Source: Bacillota bacterium (GTDB taxonomy: Bacteria; Bacillota; Clostridia; Lachnospirales; Lachnospiraceae). From it: DNA of 64,000 bases. The DNA is taken from assembly GCA_023386315.1 (NCBI GenBank), contig JAEWJZ010000033.1:84080-148079 (forward strand), given 5' to 3'. Within the stretch, counting starts at the first letter, position 1; the number at the start of each line of letters is the position of its first letter. Position numbers and translations under genes: made by a program. Below, piece after piece: positions 52,552 through 61,664 of the stretch. The notes beneath the pieces were generated by a model. The model made no database searches. It was not told the origin of the DNA and saw only the letters and a list, made by a program, of their open reading frames with translations.

Positions 52552-52947
52552 ATGAAGCAAAGGAAATTTCATTTACACTTTACATTGTTCGGAACGATGG
52601 TTTTAGTACTGGTACTGGTTCTTCTGTTCCAGACCTTAAAGGGCAAAGCAGAGCCGATCTTTGATGACAATACCGCAACCACGTATTATGCAAAGACTGT
52701 TCTTGGAACAGCACCGGATTTGCAGGCAGAGCGGTATTTCAATACAGAGACTTACGATCTTTCCGGATTTACCTTTGATGTCAGCCAGTGTGACTGGAAT
52801 AAAGCGGGCACATACCGGGTTCCGGTCATCTACGATGGAAAGAAAACGAATTGTGTGGTGCAGGTGGAGGTACTGTCCTCAGGCGAAGAGATCACGGAAA
52901 CGGCTGCAGATATCAATGAGAATGCAGTTTTAACAGAGAAGAAGTAA
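52552..52947 (+). CDS. Membrane-anchored hypothetical protein
   Basis: 131 residues. One N-terminal membrane segment (about 10-28) with a positively charged front suggests a signal anchor with the rest outside. The outer part is a small beta-sandwich (YDLSGFTFDVSQCDWNKAGTY, VPVIYDGKKTNCVVQVEV), like the bacterial Ig/DUF5011 type of repeats. The acidic tail is disordered. ATG 52552 has GGAGG 5 bases upstream and is favoured over 52495, which lacks an SD. Function unknown. Confidence 0.7.
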   Translation: MKQRKFHLHFTLFGTMVLVLVLVLLFQTLKGKAEPIFDDNTATTYYAKTVLGTAPDLQAERYFNTETYDLSGFTFDVSQCDWNKAGTYRVPVIYDGKKTNCVVQVEVLSSGEEITETAADINENAVLTEKK

Positions 52948-52960
52948 GGAGGAAACAGAT

Positions 52961-54007
52961 ATGGCGCATCAGAACTTAACAACCCTTTGCTACATTGAAA
53001 ATGAGGGGCGCTATCTCATGCTTCACCGGATAAAGAAGAAAAATGATATCAATCAGGATAAATGGCTGGGAGTCGGCGGTCATCTGGAGGAAGGGGAAAG
53101 CCCGGAAGAGTGTCTTTTAAGAGAAGTAAAAGAGGAAACCGGACTGACTTTGCTGTCCTATAAACTCAGGGGATTTATCACCTTTGTGTCAGATCAGTAT
53201 CCTGATGAATATATGTTTTTATATACAGCTGATAATTTTGAGGGCTCAATTATAAATTGTCAGGAGGGAGTTCTCGAATGGGTGCCGGTTGAGGAAGCCG
53301 ACAGTCTTCCCATATGGGAAGGGGACCGGATCTTTTTTGAACTGCTAAAGGATCAGATTCCATTTTTCTCTCTGAAACTGCAGTATCAGAAAGACAAATT
53401 AAAGGCCGCTTCGTTAAACGGAACACCGTTAGAGCTTTTGGAAGAACGGGATAGGAGCGGCTATACCACCGGGAGGATACGGGCCCGTTTTATGATGCAC
53501 CGGGAGGGGATGCTTCATGGAACTTCCCACGTATGGATCGTGAGGCCCAATGACAAAAGCGGATTTGATTTGCTGCTGCAAAAACGCAGTGCAGGCAAAG
53601 ATGCCTATCCGGGCTGCTATGACATCTCTTCTGCAGGACATATTCCGGCTGGTGATGATTTCCTTATATCGGCTGTCAGGGAGTTGTCAGAAGAACTGGG
53701 AATTGATGCCGCACCGGAAGAGCTTTCCTATGCAGGACTTCATGAGGAACAGGAAGATGCCGTATTTTACGGACGGCCATTTCGCAATCATGAAATCAGT
53801 CATGTTTATGTTTATGAAAAGCCGGTGGATGAGAACAATCTTGTACTTCAGAAAGACGAGGTAGAATCCGTACTCTGGATGGATTACGAGGAATGCTTAA
53901 GCCGGATGAAAGATGGAACTTTGGTAAACTGTTTAAACGAAAAAGAACTTCACATGCTTGCACAGTGGTACAATAAAAAGAGATTGACCGGACTGCAGGA
54001 TTTATGA
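52961..54007 (+). CDS. Tandem Nudix hydrolase
   Basis: 348 residues with two Nudix domains. Domain 1 (about 1-150) has GGHLEEGESPEECLLREVKE then ETGL, like 8-oxo-dGTP pyrophosphatases (MutT/YtkD). Domain 2 (about 165-345) has the longer IDI/YfcD-like form, GHIPAGDDFL then AVRELSEELGI, where the first box Glu is Asp. The two may act on different oxidised or isoprenoid-type diphosphates; no specific substrate can be named. GGAGGAA precedes ATG 52961. Confidence 0.88.
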   Translation: MAHQNLTTLCYIENEGRYLMLHRIKKKNDINQDKWLGVGGHLEEGESPEECLLREVKEETGLTLLSYKLRGFITFVSDQYPDEYMFLYTADNFEGSIINCQEGVLEWVPVEEADSLPIWEGDRIFFELLKDQIPFFSLKLQYQKDKLKAASLNGTPLELLEERDRSGYTTGRIRARFMMHREGMLHGTSHVWIVRPNDKSGFDLLLQKRSAGKDAYPGCYDISSAGHIPAGDDFLISAVRELSEELGIDAAPEELSYAGLHEEQEDAVFYGRPFRNHEISHVYVYEKPVDENNLVLQKDEVESVLWMDYEECLSRMKDGTLVNCLNEKELHMLAQWYNKKRLTGLQDL

Positions 54008-54013
54008 TATAGT
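53984..54013 (+). promoter_or_regulatory. Promoter of the MutS2-like gene leader
   Basis: TTGACC (53984-53989), 18-bp spacer, TATAGT (54008-54013), at the very end of the Nudix gene. The leader from about 54020 is some 280 bases long. Confidence 0.5.
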
Positions 54014-54043
54014 AAAACTATTAAAGAAAACAGGAAGTGTGTT

Positions 54044-54073
54044 TATGTTAATTGTGTCAAATCATGGAGCGTA
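54044..54073 (+). other. Mini-ORF in the leader of the MutS2-like gene
   Basis: ATG 54044 encodes MLIVSNHGA and a stop at 54071; AGGAAG lies 8 bases upstream. It is in the leader and ahead of a terminator (54186), which is the layout of a translational attenuator, but the peptide has no regulatory amino-acid run. Confidence 0.3.
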
Positions 54074-54185
54074 AATCAGAATCATAATGTGAACAGGAAT
54101 ACCAGGCAGGAAGGCAGTCTTTGCATTCCTTTGTTTTGTGTACCTGTTTAGCCCATGAAGATACAAAACTGACTGACAGGATTTT

Positions 54186-54228
54186 AGACCTGTAAGACGA
54201 GGATTTGTAGTCTTACAGGTCTTTTTTT
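54186..54228 (+). terminator. Terminator upstream of the MutS2-like gene
   Basis: AGACCTGTAAGA (54186-54197) pairs with TCTTACAGGTCT (54211-54222) in a perfect 12-bp stem, followed by seven T. It lies between the leader promoter and the gene at 54304, and may be an attenuator. Confidence 0.9.
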
Positions 54229-54303
54229 GTGTATCAAAACAGGCCTGGCTGATTGCTCCATGAATCTTTTGGGAACTTGAAAAGACAGAACAGGGAGAAT
54301 AAC

Positions 54304-56229
54304 ATGAATCACACATTTCAAATATTAGAATTTAACCGTATTTTAGAAAGATTAGAAGAACTGGCATATACCGATGGTGCAAAAGAGCGGATCAGGAATT
54401 TAACTCCTGAATTAAAAGAAGCAGAGGTAAGGAAAAATCTTCGGGACACGACTCAGGCAAGAATGATCCTGGATCGTATGGGGCAGCCTCCGGCAGTTGC
54501 CATGAACGGCCTTTTGGCAATTTTTAAAACAGTCACGCAGGAAAGTTTTTTAATGCCGGAGGAACTGGAATTCATTGGAACCATGTTAACAGGAGTAAAA
54601 CGGTATAAGGATTTCTTAAACCGATGCAAATATTTAGAACTGAGTCTGGCCTATTATGAAGAGAACTTAAATCCTTTAGAGGATTTAGCCAGGGAACTTT
54701 ATGAAAGTATCAGGAACAAACGGGTGGATGACTCGGCCAGCAAGTATTTAAGAAACGTTCGCCAGGACATAGTCCGAATGGAAGAAAAGCTGAGAACAAA
54801 GGCTGAGACCATGCTTCGGGGCAATAAAAAGTATTTTTCTGATTCCTATATTACCATCAGAAACGGTAAGGTATGCCTGCCGGTGAAAAAGGAGTATAAA
54901 CCGGCGGTGCCGGGCAGTGTCATTGACCAGTCCTCAACCGGTTCCACCCTTTTTATTGAACCATCTGCCATAGCGTCGTTGAATGGAGAACTGGAGAATT
55001 TAAGAATCGAAGAAGAGAATGAAACCAGAAGAATTCTCTATACCCTTACAGCCCTGGTAGAAGAACAGCTTCCGGTCCTGACAGAGAACATGCAGGCTTT
55101 AGAGAAACTGGATTTTCTTTTTGCAAAAGCAAAGCTCAGTGCAGATATGAACGGGGTGGAGCCGGAGATTCACACAGAACGGATCATACGGATTGTGGAT
55201 GGGCGTCATCCGTTTATGAACCCGGACCAGGTGGTTCCTTTAAACTTTGAACTGGGCAAAGACGGCAGAGGAATTGTCATAACAGGACCTAACACAGGAG
55301 GTAAGACCGTTTCCATTAAGACAGTAGGCTTATTTTCCATCATGGCCCAGTGCGGACTTCATATACCATGCAAAGAAGGACAGCTCAGCCTGTTTAACCA
55401 GGTGCTCTGCGACATCGGGGATGGCCAGAATATTACTGAAAATTTATCCACATTTTCATCCCATATTGTAAATGTACTGAACATCCTTGAAAAGGCAGAC
55501 AGGGAAAGCCTGGTCATACTGGATGAGCTGGGGTCCGGGACAGATCCGGCAGAAGGCATGGGAATTGCAATCTCCATACTGGAGGAGTTAAGAAGATGCG
55601 GATGCTTATTCCTTGCAACCACCCATTATCCGGAAGTGAAAACCTATGCAAAGGAAGCGGAGGGAATCACCAATGCACGCATGGCGTTTGACCGGGAATC
55701 CCTAAGGCCTTTATACAGACTGGAAATCGGAGAAGCGGGAGAGAGCTGCGCTCTCTATATAGCAGGAAGGCTGGGAATGCCGGAGCACATGATAAAACGG
55801 GCAGAACGGTATGCTTATGGGATGCAGGAGACGGAACCGGAGCCAGACAGAAACAGGGAATTCCATAAAAGATCTGACGGTCCCAGAATTGAAAAAATAA
55901 AGAAGACATCAGATAATCAGATCGCAATGCAGACGAAATTTACCATTGGAGACAGTGTGCTTGTTTTACCGGATAAAAAAGTGGGGATTGTCTGCACCAC
56001 GGTGAATGATAAAGGAGTGGTCCGGGTTCAGATGCCGGATAAGAAAATCTGGATTAACCACAAACGGCTTAAGCTGTTAGTTGCAGCGGCAGAGCTGTAT
56101 CCGGAAGATTATGATTTTTCCATTCTGTTTGATACGGTGGAAAACAGAAAGGCGAGACACAAGATGGAAAAGGGGTATCAGGAAGGTCTGGAGATCCGCA
56201 GTGCTGCGGATGAGACCCTCCCTGAGTAA
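54304..56229 (+). CDS. MutS2-like ATPase without Smr domain
   Basis: 641 residues, shorter than MutS2 (about 780-790). It has the helical clamp part (MNHTFQILEFNRILERLEEL, VRQDIVRMEEKLR, KYFSDSYITIRNGKVCLPVK), then a MutS-type ATPase with Walker A TGPNTGGKT (about 328) and Walker B LVILDELGSGTDPA (about 403). The C-terminal part has a KOW-like strand set (TKFTIGDSVLVLPDKKVG) but no Smr nuclease domain. MutS2 resolves collided ribosomes and recombination intermediates; this member lacks the nuclease. ATG 54304 follows AGGGAG. Confidence 0.88.
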   Translation: MNHTFQILEFNRILERLEELAYTDGAKERIRNLTPELKEAEVRKNLRDTTQARMILDRMGQPPAVAMNGLLAIFKTVTQESFLMPEELEFIGTMLTGVKRYKDFLNRCKYLELSLAYYEENLNPLEDLARELYESIRNKRVDDSASKYLRNVRQDIVRMEEKLRTKAETMLRGNKKYFSDSYITIRNGKVCLPVKKEYKPAVPGSVIDQSSTGSTLFIEPSAIASLNGELENLRIEEENETRRILYTLTALVEEQLPVLTENMQALEKLDFLFAKAKLSADMNGVEPEIHTERIIRIVDGRHPFMNPDQVVPLNFELGKDGRGIVITGPNTGGKTVSIKTVGLFSIMAQCGLHIPCKEGQLSLFNQVLCDIGDGQNITENLSTFSSHIVNVLNILEKADRESLVILDELGSGTDPAEGMGIAISILEELRRCGCLFLATTHYPEVKTYAKEAEGITNARMAFDRESLRPLYRLEIGEAGESCALYIAGRLGMPEHMIKRAERYAYGMQETEPEPDRNREFHKRSDGPRIEKIKKTSDNQIAMQTKFTIGDSVLVLPDKKVGIVCTTVNDKGVVRVQMPDKKIWINHKRLKLLVAAAELYPEDYDFSILFDTVENRKARHKMEKGYQEGLEIRSAADETLPE

Positions 56230-56234
56230 TAGTT

Positions 56235-56828
56235 TCAGCATGGTTTCGGAGGATCGCAGTCTTTTTTGCGGTCTTCCTCACAGATTCTGTAAGCGTAAGG
56301 CAGTTCAAACGGATCATCGTTTAACTCAGCCAGAATAAGCCGGAAAATCTGTACATGACATAATTCATCTGCTATAATCCGGTTTAAGATGGCTTTGATA
56401 CGGAAGTCATTGATCCACTGGCATTGTAATTGGTATTTTCTGATTGCATCCAGTTCTCCGTTTAAGGAATTGGTTACCAGAGCGCTGATGTTGGTAGGAT
56501 AACGGTTGCAGGCAGGGCTCCAGTATTTCATGCGGCCGTTGTGCCAGCTCCACAGTCTGGGGTCTGCTCCCAGCATAATACAAAGCTCACCGAAAATATT
56601 GAGATGGTGCATTTCCACAACGCTGATTCTGTGAAAACATTCTGCGATGTCGTAAAAATACCGTTTCGTTATCATGCTGTTGTAAACGTATAAGCTGATT
56701 GCGGACATTTCTGAATTACAGGCACCAATGTTGGACAGCATGGCTGTGGCATAAAGTTCATTGGCCGTTACAATTTCAATATCCGGCCAGGGGGATTTGT
56801 CGGAAAAAACAAGTGCAGAAAGATCCAT
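56235..56828 (-). CDS. Ferritin-like di-iron domain protein
   Basis: 197 residues, all-helical. The four-helix metal motif is visible: Glu40 in SEMSAI, Glu72-x-x-His75 in VEMHHL, Glu125 in GELDAI and Glu155-x-x-His158 in DELCHV. This fits the ferritin-like/rubrerythrin-type superfamily, possibly an oxidative-stress protein. The end is Cys-rich (ICEEDRKKDCDPP). It is convergent with the MutS2-like gene. GGGAGGT precedes the start on the minus strand. Confidence 0.8.
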   Translation of the reverse strand: MDLSALVFSDKSPWPDIEIVTANELYATAMLSNIGACNSEMSAISLYVYNSMITKRYFYDIAECFHRISVVEMHHLNIFGELCIMLGADPRLWSWHNGRMKYWSPACNRYPTNISALVTNSLNGELDAIRKYQLQCQWINDFRIKAILNRIIADELCHVQIFRLILAELNDDPFELPYAYRICEEDRKKDCDPPKPC

Positions 56829-56922
56829 TTCTTACCTCCCATAGAGTTGTTCTATTTAAATATATCAGGAGACCGGGGGAGTATGACTGAAATAATCAAA
56901 GGAAAAGAAAGGCAGTGATTCC

Positions 56923-57501
56923 ATGAAGGACGAAAGAACGTTTCAAAAGGAACTGGAAGAGTTTGTACCCTGCAACGAACAGGAGGAAGCGGATAAAAGG
57001 CTGTTTCTTAAGTGCTTATCGGAAGGAGATCACATTTTCTTCCGGGAAAATGTGGCAGCTCATATCTCTGCTTCCGGCTGGGTGGTGAACCAGACCATGG
57101 ATCAGGTTCTGATGGCATATCATAACATCTATCATTCCTGGGCATGGACCGGCGGCCACGCAGACGGAGAAAAAGATCTTTTATCCGTTGCCATGCGGGA
57201 AGCCAGGGAAGAAACGGGAATTAAGACGGTGACACCGGTAACGGATAAAATATTTTCCATTGAGGTTCTGACCGTGGACGGTCATGAGAAGAACGGAGCT
57301 TACGTCTCTTCCCACCTGCATCTGAATGTGACCTACTTATTGAAAGGGAATGACAGAGAACAGATCAGAAACAAGGAAGACGAAAACAGTAAAGTCGGCT
57401 GGTTCTCATTAAGGGATTGTCTGGAGGCGGTAAACGAGCCATGGATGAAGGAACGGATCTACAAAAAGCTGATAGAAAAGATGGGAAATCTGAAAATTTA
57501 A
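56923..57501 (+). CDS. Nudix hydrolase
   Basis: 192 residues. The Nudix box is GGHADGEKDLLSVAMREA followed by REETGI, with the usual first Glu position occupied by Lys and only the RExxEE core kept. The N-terminal 55 residues are an extra helical region; FREN..HISASGWVVNQT begins the fold. This subgroup hydrolyses nucleotide-type diphosphates but its substrate is unknown. ATG 56923 has AAAGGCAG upstream. It stands alone. Confidence 0.85.
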   Translation: MKDERTFQKELEEFVPCNEQEEADKRLFLKCLSEGDHIFFRENVAAHISASGWVVNQTMDQVLMAYHNIYHSWAWTGGHADGEKDLLSVAMREAREETGIKTVTPVTDKIFSIEVLTVDGHEKNGAYVSSHLHLNVTYLLKGNDREQIRNKEDENSKVGWFSLRDCLEAVNEPWMKERIYKKLIEKMGNLKI

Positions 57502-57615
57502 CAGAAAATTGGCAATTATTTTATGATTAGCTGTTTCTATTTTTTTGATTATGATTTATAATAGTGGTATCTGAATGGATGAAGTTTTGCCAAATAAGAC
57601 AGCGAGGTGTTAGAT

Positions 57616-57951
57616 ATGAAAATTGTTTATGCAATCGTCAGTTCCGATGATGGAAACCGGGTGACCGACGTTCTGAATGAACACCAGTTCAGTGTCACAA
57701 AACTTGCCACAACAGGCGGTTTCTTAAAAAAAGGCAACTCAACATTAATGATCGGTACCGAAGACGGTCAGGTAGAAGAAGTCATCACACTGATCAAGGA
57801 TACCTGCGGAAAGCGCCAGAAAATTACATGCAACGTTCCTGCACCGAATATCGCTTCAGTATCGGCGGGATATATGATGATGCCCATGACAGTCGAACTT
57901 GGCGGGGCTACCATATTTGTAACAGATGTAGAGCGTTTTGAGAAAATTTGA
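57616..57951 (+). CDS. darA: Cyclic-di-AMP receptor (DarA/PstA)
   Basis: 111 residues, PII-like fold. ATTGGFLKKGNSTLMIG is the cyclic-di-AMP-binding hallmark; VTKLATTGG precedes it and the C-terminus ends ATIFVTDVERFEKI. The family has a long B-loop and binds the second messenger that governs turgor and potassium; DarA's downstream partner is unknown. ATG 57616 is preferred over GTG 57607 because GAGGTG precedes it. It has its own terminator ahead of the deo operon. Confidence 0.92.
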   Translation: MKIVYAIVSSDDGNRVTDVLNEHQFSVTKLATTGGFLKKGNSTLMIGTEDGQVEEVITLIKDTCGKRQKITCNVPAPNIASVSAGYMMMPMTVELGGATIFVTDVERFEKI

Positions 57952-57961
57952 TGTAGTGACA

Positions 57962-57986
57962 AAGGGATTGCGCAGCAATCCCTTTT
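57962..57986 (+). terminator. Terminator after the cyclic-di-AMP receptor gene
   Basis: AAGGGATTGC (57962-57971) pairs with GCAATCCCTT (57975-57984), loop GCA, then TTTTCG. Confidence 0.85.
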
Positions 57987-58005
57987 CGTAACAGGAGGAA
58001 TGAAT

Positions 58006-59181
58006 ATGTCAGAAACCAAACGAGTATTTATCATTGTACTGGACAGTTTTGGAATCGGCGAAGCCCCGGATGCGGGGAAGTTCCACGATGAGGGCAGCAA
58101 CACCCTTGGAACCATCGCAAAAGCAGAGGAATTTGATACGCCGAATCTGAAAAAACTTGGTATGTTTAATATTGACGGTGTAACAGCCGGTGAGAAAGAG
58201 AAAGAACCAGCGGGCTCCTATGGCAGAATGACCGAGCGGTCCCAGGGGAAGGATACCACCATCGGCCACTGGGAGATCGCAGGAATCATTTCAGAGGAGC
58301 CCCTTCCCACCTATCCGGAAGGTTTTCCCGATGAGGTCCTTGATGAATTTAAGAAGCAGACAGGAAGAGGAATTCTCTGCAACAAGCCTTACTCCGGCAC
58401 AGATGTGATCCGGGACTTTGGAAAACAGCATGTGGAGACCGGGGATTTAATTGTTTATACTTCTGCAGACAGCGTATTTCAGATCGCGGCCCATGAGGAA
58501 GTGGTTCCGTTGGAAGAACTATACCGTTACTGCAGGATTGCCAGAGAGATTTTAAAAGGAAAACATGGTGTGGGCAGAGTGATTGCCAGACCATTTACAG
58601 GCGAATATCCGGATTATAATAGAACGCCCCACCGCCACGATTTTTCCCTTCTTCCGCCTGAGACTACCATGCTTGACTGCCTGACAGAGGCAGGGCTTGA
58701 TACCATCGGCGTGGGGAAAATTTACGATATATTTGCAGGAAAGAGTATTCAGAAAACCACATCCATTGTTAACAATACCGATGGAATGATTCAGACGTTA
58801 AAAGCGCAGCAGGATGATTTCCATGGACTTTGCTTTGTAAATCTGGTGGATTTTGATATGGTTTACGGTCATCGCAACGATGTAAAGGGCTATGCCAGAG
58901 CTGCTACTGAGTTTGACGTTCAGCTTGGACAGTTTATGGAAGCCATGAGGCCGGATGACGTTTTGATTATTACTGCGGATCATGGATGTGATCCTGGAAC
59001 CCCAAGTACCGATCATTCCAGGGAATATACCCCCATGCTGATTTACGGACAGGGAATCAAAGCAGGAGTTTCCATTGGGACAAGAGATACCTTTGCTGAT
59101 ATTGCAGCGACGGTACTGGATTTATTCGGATTAAAGGGAGAGATTGCCGGAACCAGCTTTTTAGGTGAAGTGGCAAAATAG
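58006..59181 (+). CDS. deoB: Phosphopentomutase
   Basis: 391 residues. VFIIVLDSFGIGEAPDAG at the start holds the first metal Asp; GKDTTIGHWEIAG holds the phosphorylated Thr; the metal set closes with ITADHGCDPGTPSTDHSRE. It interconverts ribose-1-P/deoxyribose-1-P and the 5-phosphates. ATG 58006 lies 7 bases after AGGAGG; ATG 58000 would be too close. First gene of the deo-type salvage operon. Confidence 0.95.
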   Translation: MSETKRVFIIVLDSFGIGEAPDAGKFHDEGSNTLGTIAKAEEFDTPNLKKLGMFNIDGVTAGEKEKEPAGSYGRMTERSQGKDTTIGHWEIAGIISEEPLPTYPEGFPDEVLDEFKKQTGRGILCNKPYSGTDVIRDFGKQHVETGDLIVYTSADSVFQIAAHEEVVPLEELYRYCRIAREILKGKHGVGRVIARPFTGEYPDYNRTPHRHDFSLLPPETTMLDCLTEAGLDTIGVGKIYDIFAGKSIQKTTSIVNNTDGMIQTLKAQQDDFHGLCFVNLVDFDMVYGHRNDVKGYARAATEFDVQLGQFMEAMRPDDVLIITADHGCDPGTPSTDHSREYTPMLIYGQGIKAGVSIGTRDTFADIAATVLDLFGLKGEIAGTSFLGEVAK

Positions 59182-59195
59182 CAGGAGGTGTTTGA

Positions 59196-59624
59196 TTGAA
59201 GCTTAACGAGACGATGGTCAGGATGCTGACAGAGGAAGCCCGGCGGGCACAAAAAAGGGCTTATGTTCCTTACTCCGGTTTTATGGTGGGTGCGGCACTT
59301 CTCGCAAAGAACGGAACCGTATACCTTGGCTGCAATATCGAGAATGCATCTTTCTCACCTACCAACTGTGCAGAACGCACTGCATTTTTCAAGGCGGTGT
59401 CTGAGGGCGTGACTGAATTTGATGCCATTGCGATTATAGGAAATAAAAGAGGGGAAAAGGGAGGCATCTGTCCGCCCTGCGGAGTCTGCCGTCAGGTGAT
59501 GGCAGAATTCTGTGACCCGGATGAATTTAAAGTAATCCTGGCAGCAGAAGATGAGACCGTTACTTATACATTAAAAGAACTGCTTCCCCTGGGATTTACA
59601 AAGAAAGATTTAAATTCCAACTGA
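59196..59624 (+). CDS. cdd: Cytidine deaminase
   Basis: 142 residues. NIENASFSPTNCAERTAF gives the catalytic Glu and the first zinc Cys, and PPCGVCRQVMAEF the other two Cys ligands. It deaminates cytidine and deoxycytidine to feed pyrimidine phosphorylase encoded next. The start is a TTG (59196) with a strong AGGAGGTG 5 bases upstream; the next Met is at residue 6. The previous stop is 14 bases away. Confidence 0.93.
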   Translation: MKLNETMVRMLTEEARRAQKRAYVPYSGFMVGAALLAKNGTVYLGCNIENASFSPTNCAERTAFFKAVSEGVTEFDAIAIIGNKRGEKGGICPPCGVCRQVMAEFCDPDEFKVILAAEDETVTYTLKELLPLGFTKKDLNSN

Positions 59625-59649
59625 AAAATTGAGGGAGGTTTTACGAACT

Positions 59650-60978
59650 ATGAGGATGTATGATTTAATTGCAAAGAAACGTAACGGAGAAACTTTAACA
59701 GAAGAAGAAATCCGTTCCATGACAGATGGCTATGTAAAAGGAGAGATCCCGGACTATCAGATGTCTGCCATGCTGATGGCAATTTATTTCAAAGGGATGA
59801 CTGATACAGAGACGGCCATTCTCACCGACGCAGTGGCTCATTCCGGCGATATGGTTGATCTAACCCCCATTGAGGGGATCAAGGTGGATAAACATTCCAC
59901 CGGTGGCGTCGGAGATAAAACAACTCTCGTCGTTGCTCCCATCGTAGCAGCCTGCGGTGTAAAAGTGGCAAAGATGTCAGGAAGGGGACTGGGGCATACA
60001 GGCGGTACTGTGGATAAGCTGGAATCCATTCCGGGCATGAGAACAACGCTTACAGAGGAAGAATTCTTTGAAGTTGTCAATACTACCGGATTGTCTGTGA
60101 TCGGGCAGTCCGGCAATCTGGCACCTGGAGATAAAAAGCTGTATGCACTCAGAGATGTTACGGCAACTGTAGAAAGCATCCCCCTAATCGCTGCATCCAT
60201 TATGAGTAAGAAGCTGGCAGCAGGAAGTGACTGTATTCTTCTTGACGTGAAGACCGGAAGCGGTGCGTTTATGAAGACGCTTGAAGACTCTGTCACTCTG
60301 GCAGAAAAGATGGTGGCAATCGGTGAGCATGCAGGAAAAAAGACCATGGCTCTTATTACAAACATGGATATTCCCCTGGGCAATTTAATTGGCAACAGCC
60401 TGGAAGTGATGGAAGCCGTAGAGACCTTAAAAGGCAGGGGACCAAAGGATTTAACGGAAGTCTGTCTGAATCTGGCATCCGGAATGCTATGGCTTGCAGG
60501 TAAGGGAACCCCGGAGGAGTGTATGGCTATGGCGGAGAAGGCCATAGCGGATGGCAGCGCCTTAAACCGTCTGGCAGCCATGGTGAAAGCTCAGGGCGGA
60601 GATCCCTCCGTGATTTTAAACCCCTCTCTTTTTGCAAAAGCACCATTTGAACGGGAAGTAAAGGCAGCGAAGAAGGGATATCTGGTTCATATGAATACAG
60701 AACAGTGCGGAATCGCGTCTTCCATGCTGGGGGCAGGAAGAGTTACCAAGGAAAGTCTCATTGATTATACAGCAGGTATTGCGCTGAAGAAAAAGGTGGG
60801 GCAGGAAGTGGAGGAAGGCGAGACCATTGCTGTGCTCTACACCTCAAAGCAGGAGCTGTTTGAAGCTGCAGAGGAGGAATTTGTAAAAGCAGTCACCATT
60901 GCAGGCGAAAAACCGGAGCCGGAACCTCTTATTTACGCGAGAGTTACCAGAGAAGGCGTGAAAAACCTCATAGGATAG
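59650..60978 (+). CDS. pdp: Pyrimidine-nucleoside phosphorylase
   Basis: 442 residues. The family signature KVDKHSTGGVGDKTT and AKMSGRGLGHTGGTVDKLES is complete (phosphate and ribose binding), and the C-terminal lobe ends with KKVGQEVEEGETIAVLYTSK. It cleaves uridine, thymidine and deoxyuridine to base and sugar-1-phosphate. ATG 59650 has GGAGG 10 bases upstream and is taken over the earlier in-frame start at 59629. It links Cdd and DeoB in salvage. Confidence 0.94.
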   Translation: MRMYDLIAKKRNGETLTEEEIRSMTDGYVKGEIPDYQMSAMLMAIYFKGMTDTETAILTDAVAHSGDMVDLTPIEGIKVDKHSTGGVGDKTTLVVAPIVAACGVKVAKMSGRGLGHTGGTVDKLESIPGMRTTLTEEEFFEVVNTTGLSVIGQSGNLAPGDKKLYALRDVTATVESIPLIAASIMSKKLAAGSDCILLDVKTGSGAFMKTLEDSVTLAEKMVAIGEHAGKKTMALITNMDIPLGNLIGNSLEVMEAVETLKGRGPKDLTEVCLNLASGMLWLAGKGTPEECMAMAEKAIADGSALNRLAAMVKAQGGDPSVILNPSLFAKAPFEREVKAAKKGYLVHMNTEQCGIASSMLGAGRVTKESLIDYTAGIALKKKVGQEVEEGETIAVLYTSKQELFEAAEEEFVKAVTIAGEKPEPEPLIYARVTREGVKNLIG

Positions 60979-60991
60979 AAAGGATAAAACG

Positions 60992-61642
60992 ATGACCGAT
61001 TTAGAAATGTTAAGTTATGTAGACCATACCCAGTTAAAGGCTTTTGCCACATGGGAAGATATAAAAGAACTGTGTGAGGAGGCTGTGGAATATAAAACTG
61101 CGACGGTATGTATTCCCCCCTGCTACATCAGCCGTGTACACAGGGAATTTCCAACCCTTGCAATCTGTACCGTCGTAGGCTTCCCTCTTGGCTATTCCGT
61201 GACAGAATCCAAGGTGCTGGAGACGAAAAAAGCCATTGAAGACGGAGCTTTGGAAGTCGATATGGTAGTTAATATCAGTGATGTGAAGAATGGCGAATAT
61301 AAAAAGGTTGAAGAAGAGATTGCTAAACTGAAGGAAGCAGCCGGTGAAAAGGTTTTAAAAGTTATTATTGAAGCCTGCTATTTAACAGAGGAAGAAAAGA
61401 TTGCCATGTGCAAGGCTGTTACTGCAGCAGGAGCAGATTATATCAAGACCTCCACAGGATTCGGGACTGGAGGAGCGACTCTGGAGGATATTGAATTATT
61501 TAAAAAGCACATCGGACCGCATGTGAAGATTAAAGCGGCCGGAGGGGTCCGGACGCTGGAAGATTTAAGGGCTTATATAGAAGCAGGATGCAGCCGTGTG
61601 GGTGCAAGTGCAGCTGTAAAGCTGGCAGCTCAGAATAAATAA
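60992..61642 (+). CDS. deoC: Deoxyribose-phosphate aldolase
   Basis: 216 residues. EVDMVVNISDVKNGEY and KVIIEACYLTEEEK give the active-site pocket, and YIKTSTGFGTGG holds the Schiff-base Lys. It splits deoxyribose-5-phosphate into glyceraldehyde-3-phosphate and acetaldehyde. It lies 13 bases after the phosphorylase gene and ends the deo operon, followed by a strong terminator. Confidence 0.95.
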   Translation: MTDLEMLSYVDHTQLKAFATWEDIKELCEEAVEYKTATVCIPPCYISRVHREFPTLAICTVVGFPLGYSVTESKVLETKKAIEDGALEVDMVVNISDVKNGEYKKVEEEIAKLKEAAGEKVLKVIIEACYLTEEEKIAMCKAVTAAGADYIKTSTGFGTGGATLEDIELFKKHIGPHVKIKAAGGVRTLEDLRAYIEAGCSRVGASAAVKLAAQNK

Positions 61643-61664
61643 AAATTTAAGAGACAAAAGGAAC

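Noticed and set aside
59838..60581. 247-codon minus-strand ORF opposite the pyrimidine phosphorylase gene
   Set aside because: It is a shadow frame of a highly conserved gene and contains no recognisable domain.
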